Assembly: GCF_017115045.1 (NCBI RefSeq)
Contig: NZ_JABXKK010000100.1
Span: 1-64,000, forward strand
Direction of reading: 5' to 3'
Source: Nostoc sp. NMS8
Lineage (GTDB): Bacteria; Cyanobacteriota; Cyanobacteriia; Cyanobacteriales; Nostocaceae
DNA: 64,000 nt
Below are positions 34,533 to 44,000 of this stretch, piece after piece; the first letter of the stretch is position 1; the number at the start of each line of letters is the position of its first letter. Position numbers and translations under genes: made by a program. The notes under the pieces were generated by a model. That model saw nothing but the letters and a program-made list of their open reading frames with translations, was not told the DNA's origin and searched no databases.

Positions 34533-36101
34533 ATGAATAGTGTGTGGTTCAATCTGCCACTGGCGGCGGATATTACTAATCTTGGTCACTTTAACCCGTT
34601 AGCGATCGCTTTCTTTTTTCTATTTGTTATCAGTTCTTTAGGCATTACCTATTGGGCGGCAAAGCTCACCAAAAATACGGCACAGTTTTATACAGCTGGC
34701 GGTAAAATCAGCGGTTTCCAAAATGGGCTGGCCCTAGCAGGAGACTTCATGAGTGCAGCTAGCTTTTTAGGTATCGCTGGGCTGGTAGCACTCAACGGCT
34801 TTGACGGCTTAATTTATTCTATCGGCTTCTTGGTGGGCTGGCCGATTGTCATGTTCTTAATTGCCGAACCACTACGTAACTTAGGTAAATACACTTTTGC
34901 CGATGTAGTGGCTTATCGCTTGCAGCAAAAACCTGTACGTATCGCCTCTGCGATTGGAACGTTGGTAGTAATTAGCTTTTACTTAATCGCCCAGATGGTA
35001 GGTGCTGGTGAACTAATCAAACTATTATTTGGCTTTGATTATGAACTAGCTGTGGTCATTGTCGGTTGCGTGATGATGGCTTATGTGATTTTTGGTGGGA
35101 TGATTGCCACCACTTGGGTACAGATTATCAAAGCAGTTCTGTTGCTTGCCGGAACTATCTTACTAGCTATTTTGGTACTGGCACAATTTGGCTTTAACCC
35201 ACTTGCTCTTTTCGCTGCTGCATCTGAGAAATATACAGGTGTATTAGCTCCGGGCAAACTGGTTTCCAACCCCTTGGATGCTATCTCTTTGGGACTGTCG
35301 TTGATGTTCGGCACTGCTGGATTACCTCACATCCTAATGCGTTTCTATACAGTACCCGATGCCAAAGCAGCGCGGCTCTCTGTTACTTATGCCACAGCTA
35401 TTATTGGCGTTTTTTATCTCCTTACCTTCATCCTGGGTTTTGGAGCAATGGTATTGGTAGGTAAAGATGCCATTGAGAAAATTGGTACTGGTGGTAACAT
35501 GGCTGCGCCGATGTTGGCAGAATTTCTCGGTGGTGATGCTTTCTTAGGTTTTATTGCGGCTGTTTCCTTTGCAACGATTTTGGCGGTTGTTGCTGGGTTG
35601 ACACTCTCAGGTGCGGCTGCACTGTCTCATGATTTGTGGGTGAACGTGGTGCGTTCAGGTCATGCTGACGAGTCAGAACAACTGAAAGTGGCTCGTGGTG
35701 CAACAATGATTTTGGGGTTGGTGGCGATATTCTTAGGTATTTTGTTTAAAGGTCAAAACGTGGCTTATATGGTAGGTTTAGCATTTGCGATCGCTGCTAG
35801 TGCAAACTTCCCAGCGTTGCTCTTATCAATGCTTTGGCGACGCTTCACTACCAACGGTGCGGTTGCGAGTATGTTAGTAGGTACTGTCTCCTCTTTAGTG
35901 CTGATTTATTTGTCACCTACGATTCAGGTAACGATTCTTAAGCACGCTTCTGCACCCTTTCCACTGAAAAATCCTGGATTAATCAGTATTCCACTAGCAT
36001 TTATTGTGGCGATTGTCGTTTCACTGTTGAGTACTGAAGAGCAAGCACAGGAAAAATTTGCGGAAGTTGAGGATCGCATTCACATTGGTTCTGGGATGTG
36101 A
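34533..36101 (+). CDS. actP: Sodium:solute symporter, ActP-like (acetate/monocarboxylate)
   Basis: A 522-residue member of the SSS family with about 13 membrane segments. Visible family features are FYTAGGKISGFQNGLALAGD near residue 50, GYHLF-type replacement GFLVGWPIVMFLIAEPLRNL, and FGTAGLPHILMRFYTVPDAK in the middle. It should import a monocarboxylate such as acetate or pyruvate with Na+. The preceding DUF485 gene strongly favours the ActP subgroup; the substrate is inferred. Confidence 0.88.
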   Translation: MNSVWFNLPLAADITNLGHFNPLAIAFFFLFVISSLGITYWAAKLTKNTAQFYTAGGKISGFQNGLALAGDFMSAASFLGIAGLVALNGFDGLIYSIGFLVGWPIVMFLIAEPLRNLGKYTFADVVAYRLQQKPVRIASAIGTLVVISFYLIAQMVGAGELIKLLFGFDYELAVVIVGCVMMAYVIFGGMIATTWVQIIKAVLLLAGTILLAILVLAQFGFNPLALFAAASEKYTGVLAPGKLVSNPLDAISLGLSLMFGTAGLPHILMRFYTVPDAKAARLSVTYATAIIGVFYLLTFILGFGAMVLVGKDAIEKIGTGGNMAAPMLAEFLGGDAFLGFIAAVSFATILAVVAGLTLSGAAALSHDLWVNVVRSGHADESEQLKVARGATMILGLVAIFLGILFKGQNVAYMVGLAFAIAASANFPALLLSMLWRRFTTNGAVASMLVGTVSSLVLIYLSPTIQVTILKHASAPFPLKNPGLISIPLAFIVAIVVSLLSTEEQAQEKFAEVEDRIHIGSGM

Positions 36102-36341
36102 TTTTGTTAACGTAGAAACAAGTAAATTTAAGCCTTATTGAATGGAATTGCCTGCGGCACACTGCGTGTAGCTTGCTTCTTTGCAGGAGTACGCGGCTAC
36201 ACAAACATAGACGCTTTACGGCTTCCCGCAGGGTAGTCCGCGCAGGCGGACTAATGAAAAATGAGGTTTTTTTAACCCACGTAGGTGGGTTTTGCTTGTG
36301 TAGACGCGGTTTCTAACCGCCCTTTTCATGTTGGCTTTTCC
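36102..36341. repeat. Cluster of spacer repeats
   Basis: Contains AGTCCGCGCAGGCGGACT (36235-36252) and a hairpin AACCCAC/GTGGGTT (36274-36291) followed by TTGTGTAGACGCGGTTTCTA. A related block is at 14050-14095. No gene seen; the hairpin could terminate the symporter transcript. Confidence 0.6.
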
Positions 36342-37184
36342 CTACTGCCCAAGTTCTTTGATGTTATTCATCACTTGTTGATATAAGTCGTTGTTACCCT
36401 GACTTTGAAAAATGTTTGCTGCTTGTTGTAAGTCTTTGAGTGCCCCTTGTTTGTCTCCATTGGTGGCGCGGGCATTTCCTCGGTTATTGTAGGCAGGGGC
36501 AAAGTTAGGATTGAGGCGAATGGCTTGATTGTAATCTGCGATCGCACCTTTAGGATCTCCATTCGCAGCACGGGCATTTCCTCGGTTATTATAGGCGATC
36601 GCATATTTGGGGTTGAGGAGAATTGCTTGACCAAGATCGTCTATTGCCCCTTTTTTGTCTCCATTGGCGGCGCGGGCATTTCCTCGGTTATTGTAGGCTT
36701 CGGCATAGTTGGGATTGAGGCGAATCGCTTCACTGTAATCTTTGACTGCTTCTCTGTTACCTCCTAATGAGGCGCGGGCATTTCCTAAGTTATTGTAGGC
36801 TTCAGCGTCGTTAGAGTTGATGCGGAGTGCTTGATTGTAATCTGCGATCGCTTTTTCCTTGTCTCCCAAATCAAAGTAGGCTAATCCCCGCCCGTTGTAG
36901 GCAGCGCCATATTGAGAATTTTGATCGATTGCCTTACTGTATGATGCGATCGCAGCTTGTAAGTCACCATTTAAATGTTGATTCTTTCCTTGAAGATAGA
37001 ATTCTCCACCTTTAGAAGTTGTAGCTGAACCACGGCTAGGTTGACTGACTCCTATTTCTGTCACCAACACATTGTCATTCTTACTACAAGAAATACTGCT
37101 AGTTGCAGCCAATGTAGTAAAAATAGCTATGGTAAATAAAGTATTTACCCTTGTTCGCTTTTGCCCAAATAAACGCCGTCTCAT
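36342..37184 (-). CDS. TPR-repeat lipoprotein
   Basis: A 280-residue protein. The N-terminus has a signal stretch (TLFTIAIFTTLAATSSISC) ending in a plausible lipobox, so it should be a lipoprotein. Six consecutive 34-residue TPR units follow, the last four almost identical (AYNNRGNARAANGD). TPRs hold protein partners; none can be named. The DNA of these units is also repetitive (102-base period), suggesting recent expansion. Monocistronic, convergent with the symporter operon. Confidence 0.87.
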   Translation of the reverse strand: MRRRLFGQKRTRVNTLFTIAIFTTLAATSSISCSKNDNVLVTEIGVSQPSRGSATTSKGGEFYLQGKNQHLNGDLQAAIASYSKAIDQNSQYGAAYNGRGLAYFDLGDKEKAIADYNQALRINSNDAEAYNNLGNARASLGGNREAVKDYSEAIRLNPNYAEAYNNRGNARAANGDKKGAIDDLGQAILLNPKYAIAYNNRGNARAANGDPKGAIADYNQAIRLNPNFAPAYNNRGNARATNGDKQGALKDLQQAANIFQSQGNNDLYQQVMNNIKELGQ

Positions 37185-37417
37185 AAGTTAATATCAACTG
37201 CCATAACACCTAAATCGAATTAATACCAAAACCTAGATTTTAATTCTTTAACTCAATAATTATTTTAACTTTTGATAGACCCTTAAAGTTAATTGACAAA
37301 CTTCCTTAATATCTTATAGATTTCTCAGGGAAGGCACGAGAAAATAATTATTAAATTTCAAGATTTATGCTTTACAATAACTCTATAAATTCCGATATGT
37401 GTAGCCTGATGAACAAT

Positions 37418-38338
37418 TTATTCATCCTCAGCTTGACTATCTTGAGCTTTGGGCGTTAGCCGCCAAGAAGTATTTTTGTCAATATCTACAGACAATTGTT
37501 CCAGATTTTGCCCTAAATCTTTTTGGAGTTTCTGAGTTAGCGTAATCGGAAAATCTAAATTAATACCTTGAGTTTGTGCTAGCCTTGCCAATTCGGTAAA
37601 TGTAGCTTTGATTGTAGTGCGCTCATAACTAGTCAGCTTATAATCATAAGTTTCAGATATATTCTGAGCCTGCATAGCTTTTTTTATACGTTCTTGCAAA
37701 TGCTCAAATTCTGAATTCAACAACTTCCATTGCTGCTCAACTTGTGAGTATTTGGTACTTAGTGATATTAAGTCTTCCGTTGCGGGTTCGGGGCTGGCTT
37801 GGGCTTGTAATCCTAACAAGTTTAAGTGGATTTGAGCAAGATAAATACAATCTAAGTAAGCATACTCTATCTGTTCTTCAGTCAGGGGGCGTTTTCCCCA
37901 ATCACTTGCTTGTTCTTGTTTATCGATATTGTTAAAGCTACAAAGCGCTGTAGCTATAGTCTTGAGTTGGTAGTTGGGTAATGGTAAAAGATAGTAGGGA
38001 ACTTTTTTTGCCATTTCCAAAGTGCAAGTAATGTTTTTGGCTTTCTTGCTACCGAGAAGCTTTAGATCATAACTGGCATTGTGAAAAACTTTTTCAATAG
38101 CAGAATCTATCATAATTTCTTCAATAAATTCAGCTATAATATTAGGCTGATCTAAGACATCTAAAAGATAGACGCGATCGCCACTCATATCTTGAGGATT
38201 ATCTAATACCTGAATCAGCGATAGTCGGGGATTACGACTTTTATAGTCAGCTACTTCTGTATCTATCCATAGAGTTTTAGCATTGGTATATTCAGCGACA
38301 ATGGCACGAATTTCGGTGGCGGAAGTAAGGTAGGGCAT
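37418..38338 (-). CDS. RNase D-like 3'-5' exonuclease
   Basis: A 306-residue nuclease of the DEDDy class. Exo I is LWIDTEVAD (Asp and Glu), Exo II is VFHNASYDLKLL (Asp), and Exo III is YAYLDCIYL (Tyr-x3-Asp). These bind two metal ions that cut RNA or DNA from the 3' end. No clear HRDC domain follows; the C-terminal 110 residues are a helical, charged extension. In cyanobacteria the substrate has not been settled; tRNA maturation is the family role. Monocistronic. Confidence 0.87.
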   Translation of the reverse strand: MPYLTSATEIRAIVAEYTNAKTLWIDTEVADYKSRNPRLSLIQVLDNPQDMSGDRVYLLDVLDQPNIIAEFIEEIMIDSAIEKVFHNASYDLKLLGSKKAKNITCTLEMAKKVPYYLLPLPNYQLKTIATALCSFNNIDKQEQASDWGKRPLTEEQIEYAYLDCIYLAQIHLNLLGLQAQASPEPATEDLISLSTKYSQVEQQWKLLNSEFEHLQERIKKAMQAQNISETYDYKLTSYERTTIKATFTELARLAQTQGINLDFPITLTQKLQKDLGQNLEQLSVDIDKNTSWRLTPKAQDSQAEDE

Positions 38339-38813
38339 TGGCTAATATTTCCTGATATTTAGGGCATTGTCAGTAAGCCATAGTTTTCTAAAGTAACATT
38401 TTGTTGGTAAGTTTGTTGAGACAGGATTACAAAAACGCTGAAGTTTTGAGTTGTTGTAGCTATGCCCGTTGTAGACATCGCCAAACTGACTCAAATCTGA
38501 TAATATCGAGTCACGACTGTAAAGCGGTACAGTCTCAGCTTAATAAAGCTTATTAGCATCTACCTTAAATTGACAGATAACCACAGACTGTATGCAGACT
38601 ATACTGGTCAGCAACCGTTAGGAAAATTGAATTGGTACTTTTCAAAAGTGGCTGCAAAATATTAGCCTCAATAAATCGTCCAAGTTTCAATTTTAAGTGA
38701 CCTGAGTGCTTGCTTGGGTGCTTTTACTGCCTCATATTTAATTGCTTTTTAACATCTGCTCCTCACCATGACACACACATTAATTACTTCAAGTACTCAA
38801 TTCGGAGATGATA
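38339..38813. other. Spacer upstream of the BON lipoprotein
   Basis: AT-rich; contains a short repeat GCTATGCCCGTTGTAGACAT near 38460. A 24-codon frame from ATG 38768 (MTHTLITSSTQFGDDNEKAN) overlaps the next gene but has weak support. Confidence 0.4.
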
Positions 38814-39272
38814 ATGAAAAAGCTAATTCCATTACTATTTAGTAGCATTTTGGTAGTTGGTACTTTTGGCTGTCAAGAGGCTCCTAAAACTGGTTCGGAA
38901 ACTCCTAGCACTACTAATGAAGCCGCTCAAGCACCAGCAAAACCAGCTTCGCAGATCAATCAAACTGCCAAAGTTCCAGAAACACAAGCTACTCCTTTAG
39001 CAGCTAATACTGGCACTAAAGTTAAAACAAATGCTGAAAAAACGGCAGCAACAAAAGCTAAGAGCAATTTAAAAACTGAAGTTAGCGCAAAGTTGAATAA
39101 AGGCTTACCAGGCAACAAGTTACAAGTTGAAAACAAAGAGGGTGAAATTATCCTCAAAGGTACAGCTGCTTCTGTTGAAGAACTCAAGAAAGCTGAAACC
39201 TTGGCTAAAGAAGTTCAAGGTGTGAAGACAGTAAAGGTAGAAGCAAAAGTTGATACTGTGAAAAAGCCATAA
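38814..39272 (+). CDS. BON-domain lipoprotein
   Basis: A 152-residue exported protein. The signal region (KKLIPLLFSSILVVGTFGC) ends in a lipobox, so Cys should be acylated. A Thr/Ala/Lys-rich linker leads to a BON domain at the C-terminus (VSAKLNKGLPGNKLQVENKE, IILKGTAASVEELKKAETLA). BON domains bind membranes or lipids and occur in stress-related periplasmic proteins. ATG 38814 is chosen because GGAG lies six bases upstream; an ATG two codons earlier overlaps that site. A strong terminator follows at 39317. Confidence 0.88.
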   Translation: MKKLIPLLFSSILVVGTFGCQEAPKTGSETPSTTNEAAQAPAKPASQINQTAKVPETQATPLAANTGTKVKTNAEKTAATKAKSNLKTEVSAKLNKGLPGNKLQVENKEGEIILKGTAASVEELKKAETLAKEVQGVKTVKVEAKVDTVKKP

Positions 39273-39316
39273 AAGAATGACTGAAGCTTTCAGTTAGCAG
39301 CGGCATAAAAGCCAAC

Positions 39317-39349
39317 CAGAGACTTACATCTGTGTAAGTCTCTGTTTTT
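39317..39349 (+). terminator. Rho-independent terminator of the BON gene
   Basis: CAGAGACTTACA (39317-39328) pairs with TGTAAGTCTCTG (39333-39344): a perfect 12-base stem with four-base loop, followed by TTTTTG. Confidence 0.9.
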
Positions 39350-39393
39350 GCTATAGCTATTTTCAGGTAAATAGATGATGTGGTGGGGCATTC

Positions 39394-39590
39394 GTGTCAA
39401 CTTAACGTGAAACCGCTTGTCCGCCGGGAATTCAAATTCCCATCTCATAGCTAAAGTCATCTGAAGATGACTAAATATTGCCAAAAATCTCCAGTCTACT
39501 TCAGTAGAGTTAAGCCTAAAAGCCAAAGAAATTTATTTCCAGGCGGGCATGGAAACCAGCAGTTAAGCTATTTTCAGCTTAAGTTGACAC
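39394..39590. mobile_element. MITE-like element, copy 2
   Basis: Bounded by GTGTCAACTT and AAGTTGACAC like copy 1 at 27669. The first two internal hairpins are intact, the first with a changed loop (GGGAATT-CA-AATTCCC); the third has lost one pairing base (AGTCTACT/AGTAGAGT). The flanks differ from those of copy 1, which fixes the element's ends. Confidence 0.75.
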
Positions 39591-39633
39591 CAATGGTGGT
39601 GGGGGCGCTCCTACTACTATGCTTAATAGTTAA

Positions 39634-39686
39634 AGTCTTATAAAAAAGACTGAAAAATGGTTTCAGTCTACTTGAGTAGACTGAAA
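39634..39686. repeat. Hairpin cluster between MITE copy 2 and the carbonic anhydrase gene
   Basis: AGTCTT/AAGACT (39634-39651) is followed by a perfect 26-base palindrome with arms TTTCAGTCTACT and AGTAGACTGAAA (39661-39686). The latter contains the same AGTCTACT/AGTAGACT arms as hairpin 3 of the MITE. It may terminate the carbonic anhydrase transcript from the minus strand. Confidence 0.6.
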
Positions 39687-39728
39687 TTTAGCTATGGCTT
39701 ATTTATAATTAATTCTATTTTTCATCTT

Positions 39729-40550
39729 TCAACTTCCATTATTTGAACCTCGATAAATTCGCTCCATCTGTTCTGGAGAGAGTCGTCTCATTGGAAACCA
39801 CTCAAATGGAGAAACAGACTGTTTATCATAAGGTTGAACATCATCCTGCTGGTTTTGAGGGGAAAGCACAGCTACATTGGGATTTGTAACCTCACCTCTG
39901 AAGGAATCATCTATTTCTGATGGTGGAAGCTGAGTTTGAGGCAAAACGTAAGCGTGTTTCTGGGGATCGTATGCAAAAACTTCTCCTGTTTCAATGTGAT
40001 AAATCCAAGCATAAATGCTGAGTTCTCCTTGATAAAGCTTAGAATGAATCACTGGATATGTCCGTAAATTCTCAATTTGAGTCAGAACATTTTCGGCAAT
40101 CATAATCTCTAGCAGTTCTTCTCCGTCATAGTGACTGTAGTGATCCATAACTAGCCTTCGGGTTGCCTCTGCATATTTAAGCCAATCATGCACGAGCGGC
40201 ATTTCATCGCTGAGATTGTGTAACTTCATTAATCCTTTCATGGCACCGCAATGAGAGTGACCACAAATAATAATTTGGCGAATATCTAAAGCTTGAACAG
40301 CATATTCAATTGTCGCACCTTCACCGCCATTACTTGCGCCATACGGTGGAATAATGTTACCTGCATTGCGAATGACAAATAATTCACCAACTTGGGCTTG
40401 TGTAATTAGATTTGGATCGAGACGCGAATCAGAACAGGTAATAAATAATACTCTGGGCTTTTGAGCCTGTGAAAGTTGCTCAAACAATTGTTGATGTGTC
40501 GAAAAATAGCTAGATTTAAATTCGCGCAAACCTTTAATTAATCTCTTCAT
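39729..40550 (-). CDS. ccaA: Beta-type carbonic anhydrase
   Basis: A 273-residue enzyme converting CO2 and bicarbonate. Zinc ligands are Cys39 (TCSDSRLDPN), His98 and Cys101 (CGHSHCGAMKG), with Asp41/Arg43 as the usual dyad. The length and ligand spacing match the carboxysomal CcaA/IcfA type, which has a C-terminal extension of about 70 residues (here FRGEVTNPNVAVLSPQNQQD onward). This extension is used for recruitment to the carboxysome in known members. It should therefore act in the CO2-concentrating mechanism. Monocistronic. Confidence 0.9.
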   Translation of the reverse strand: MKRLIKGLREFKSSYFSTHQQLFEQLSQAQKPRVLFITCSDSRLDPNLITQAQVGELFVIRNAGNIIPPYGASNGGEGATIEYAVQALDIRQIIICGHSHCGAMKGLMKLHNLSDEMPLVHDWLKYAEATRRLVMDHYSHYDGEELLEIMIAENVLTQIENLRTYPVIHSKLYQGELSIYAWIYHIETGEVFAYDPQKHAYVLPQTQLPPSEIDDSFRGEVTNPNVAVLSPQNQQDDVQPYDKQSVSPFEWFPMRRLSPEQMERIYRGSNNGS

Positions 40551-41025
40551 TACTAAGTTCTAGAAATTTTGGGGGGTTCAGAAACAAATCACATACATCA
40601 GATGGAGGTAGTAAAGAGGGGCTTTCTTTCTACGTTTTTCCAATTGTAAAGATTACTACATTATAAATTCATTTAGTGCTTTTAATACCCTCTACCATTG
40701 GAGTGAGTTGCTTTTTTCACTTCCTCCCCCCTGTTACTTAGCAACTACATTACTGTGTCAGAATGCCTTGATCCTATTTCAAATTTTTAAATTACAAGTA
40801 ATTAGTCAGACATGATATTATCTGCTCTGGGAAAATTTGATGATAAGTTTGCGACATCAAAATTTTTGCCGTACACTTAGCGATCGCCTGCGGTAAGCCT
40901 TTCGGGTGAAGCTCACAGACTACCGCAACGCGTCTACTATAATTTCCAATTCTCCCCCTTACCCTCTTGCGAATTTTTAATTAGTTGATACACTTGTTCT
41001 TCATTAGCCCAGTGAACCAGCGCCT
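40551..41025. other. Spacer upstream of smc
   Basis: AT-rich, with a spacer repeat near 40880-40935 (TGCGGTAAGCCTTTCGGGTG..CTACCGCAACGCG). No gene recognised. Confidence 0.4.
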
Positions 41026-44000
41026 ATGGTGCATATCAAGCGCGTGGAACTTACCAACTTCAAATCCTTCGGTGGCACTACTTCAGTCCCTTTGCTACCG
41101 GGGTGTACTGTCATATCTGGGCCAAATGGTTCGGGTAAGTCAAATATTTTAGATGCACTGCTATTTTGCCTCGGACTCTCCAGTTCTAAGGGAATGCGAG
41201 CCGATCGCCTACCGGATTTGGTAAATAATACTCAAACGGCTAAAGGACGCGCTTCTATTGAAGCTAGCGTCACTGTGACATTTGATTTGTCGGATGAAAT
41301 CTCACACAAAGACACAAAGGTGCAAAGGGAGGAAGTAGAGGAAGCAGGGGAAGCAGGGGAAGAAAATCCAAAATCCCTTCGGGTTCGGCAGTCCCCCATC
41401 GACGGGAACCGCCAAGACGGGGGCTACCTCACCAAAATCCAAAATCCAAAATCGGCAGAGTGGAGTGTTACTAGAAGGCTAAGAGTCACTCACCAAGGGA
41501 CTTACACATCGAATTATTATATCAATGGTGAAGCTTGCACGTTGACAGAATTGCATGGAGAACTAAGTAACCTGCGGGTTTATCCTGAAGGCTACAACGT
41601 GGTGCTGCAAGGGGATGTCACCAGCATTATCTCGATGAATGCGCGGGAACGACGGGAAATTATTGATGAATTGGCTGGGGTGGCGGCGTTCGATCGCAAA
41701 ATTGTTCAAGCCAAATCAACTTTAGATGAGGTGAAGGAAAAAGAAGATAGCTGTCGGATCATTGAAACGGAATTAACTGCACAACGCGATCGCCTTTCCC
41801 AAGATCGGGCGAAAGCTGAGAAATATCAAAAACTCCGCACAGAATTTCTAGCGAAGCAATCCTGGGAAGCTGTTTTATCATGGCGATCGCTACAAACACA
41901 ACAAGAGAAGTTAGTTCACGAAATTCAAACAGGCGATCGCAATTCTACTGAACTGACTACCCAACTCACAAACCTAAATTCCCAAATCGTCCAAAAAACT
42001 GCTGAACTTGAACAACTCAATGCCCATGTCAAAGCTTTGGGAGAAGAAGAACTGTTGGCAGTACAAGCTACCCTCGCCACCCAAGAAGCAGAACGTAAAC
42101 AACTCCAGCGCCAGCTAACAGAATTACAAACAGCTTCTCAAGAAACTGCCAAACGTCTAACTCAAACTCAACAAGAGATTCAAAAACACCGTCATTCCCT
42201 AGAAGAAATTGCCGAAACACACATTGTAGAGACGCGATTCATCGCGTCTTCCCAGCAACAAAGAGATGAAGCACAGCAATCTCTAGAAACCTCCCGCGAA
42301 GCCGCCGCCGAAATCGCCTCGGCTTCGGAAGCCTGGGTGCAGCAACAAACGGCATTCAACCGTCAAATTGAAGCTTTGCTGCACACCCTAGAACCGCAAC
42401 GCACCGAACAAGCACAACTCAGGGAACGCAATAATCAGTTACAGCAACTTATCCAAGAGCAAACCCAGTTAATTGAACGCGACGAACCGCTGTTAGCAGA
42501 AAAACAAACTCAGTGTAGTGGAGTTGAAACGGAATTTAACACCTCTAGCGAACCCATCCAAAATTTAGCCCAAAATCTCTCAGCCACAGAACAAGAACTG
42601 CAAATCCAACAGGAAACTCAAAAACGGTTACTTTTTGAACAACGAGAAAAACAACGCCAGTTGGATAAAATCGAGGCGCAAACGCAAGCACAGCAAGAAG
42701 TTCAAGGAACCCAAGCGAGTAAAGTTATTTTACAATCGGGCATACCTGGACTTTGTGGCTTAGTTGTGCAGTTAGGAAAAGTGGAACCCCGCCATCAACT
42801 AGCTTTGGAAATGGCTGCTGGGGGACGCTTGGGACATATTGTGGTAGATGATGACAGCATCGCCGCCGCCGGGATTGAATTGCTCAAACAGAAGCGTGCA
42901 GGGAGAGCAACTTTTTTACCACTGAATAAAATTCACGCTCCCAAATTTACTCAAGATGCTACGCTGCGTTTTGCTAGCGGCTTCGTTAACTACGCTGTTA
43001 ACTTAGTCGATTGCGATCGCCGTTACAAAGATGTCTTCAGCTATGTTTTCGGTAACACGGTAGTTTTTTCTAGCCTGGAGGCGGCGCGGAAAAATTTAGG
43101 ACTGTATCGCATCGTTACCTTAGACGGGGAATTGTTAGAAACTAGCGGTGCAATGACTGGTGGTAGTAATAGCAATCGTTCAGCGTTGCGGTTTGGCAAT
43201 GCAGAAGCGGCGGAATCTGATGAAGCGATCGCTTTAAAAACTCGTTTGGTGGATATTGAGCGAGTTTTAGAACGTTGTACTGAAGCGATCGCTACTTTGT
43301 CAGCCAGAACCAAAAAACTCACCCAAGAACTCACAGAAGCGCGTCAAGCGCGGCGCGAACAGCAGTTGCAATTGGAACAGTTGCAGAAAGATATTAAGAA
43401 TTTAACAGTGCAATTAGAGGGGACGCGATCGCAACTCGCCCAAAACAGCCAAAAGTTAACCACTGCTCAATCTCGATTGGAAATTTTAGAGCGGGAATTA
43501 CCAGGGCAAGAAAATGAGTTGCAACAATTGCGACACGCTTTAGCAGAGCTAGAAGCATCCCAAACCCCTAGTGAATGGCAACAAATCCAGGCAACCATTA
43601 AAATTCAAGAGCAACAATTGCAACAACGCGAAACAGCTTTACGGGAAGCGGAACAAAGATTAAAAAATTTAGAAAATCAGCAACAACGTTTGCAAGAAAA
43701 AATCCAAGAAGGGGAGGAGCGAATTAGCCAATATCATCACGAACAAGAGGCGCAACAAAATCAACTAAATACCCTCAGCACTCAGCACTCAGCACTCAGC
43801 ACTCTCATCACCCAAACCCGCGCCAACCTCAGCCTTATGGAGCAGAATTTGGGTGAAGAGAAACAAAAACGTGACGCTACAGAACTGGAAGTGCGATCGC
43901 ACCTTTTACGCCAACAACAATTGGAATGGGAAATCCAAAAACTCCAAGAAACCCAAGAGAAACGGCGAGAGGAACTAATTGCACTGCAAACTCAATCGCG

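Noticed and set aside
36447..36767. 106-codon frame antisense to the TPR gene, with internal repeats
   Set aside because: Its repeats simply mirror the TPR codons.
38768..38842. 24-codon frame overlapping the BON lipoprotein start, considered as a leader peptide
   Set aside because: No ribosome binding site and no amino-acid bias suggesting attenuation.
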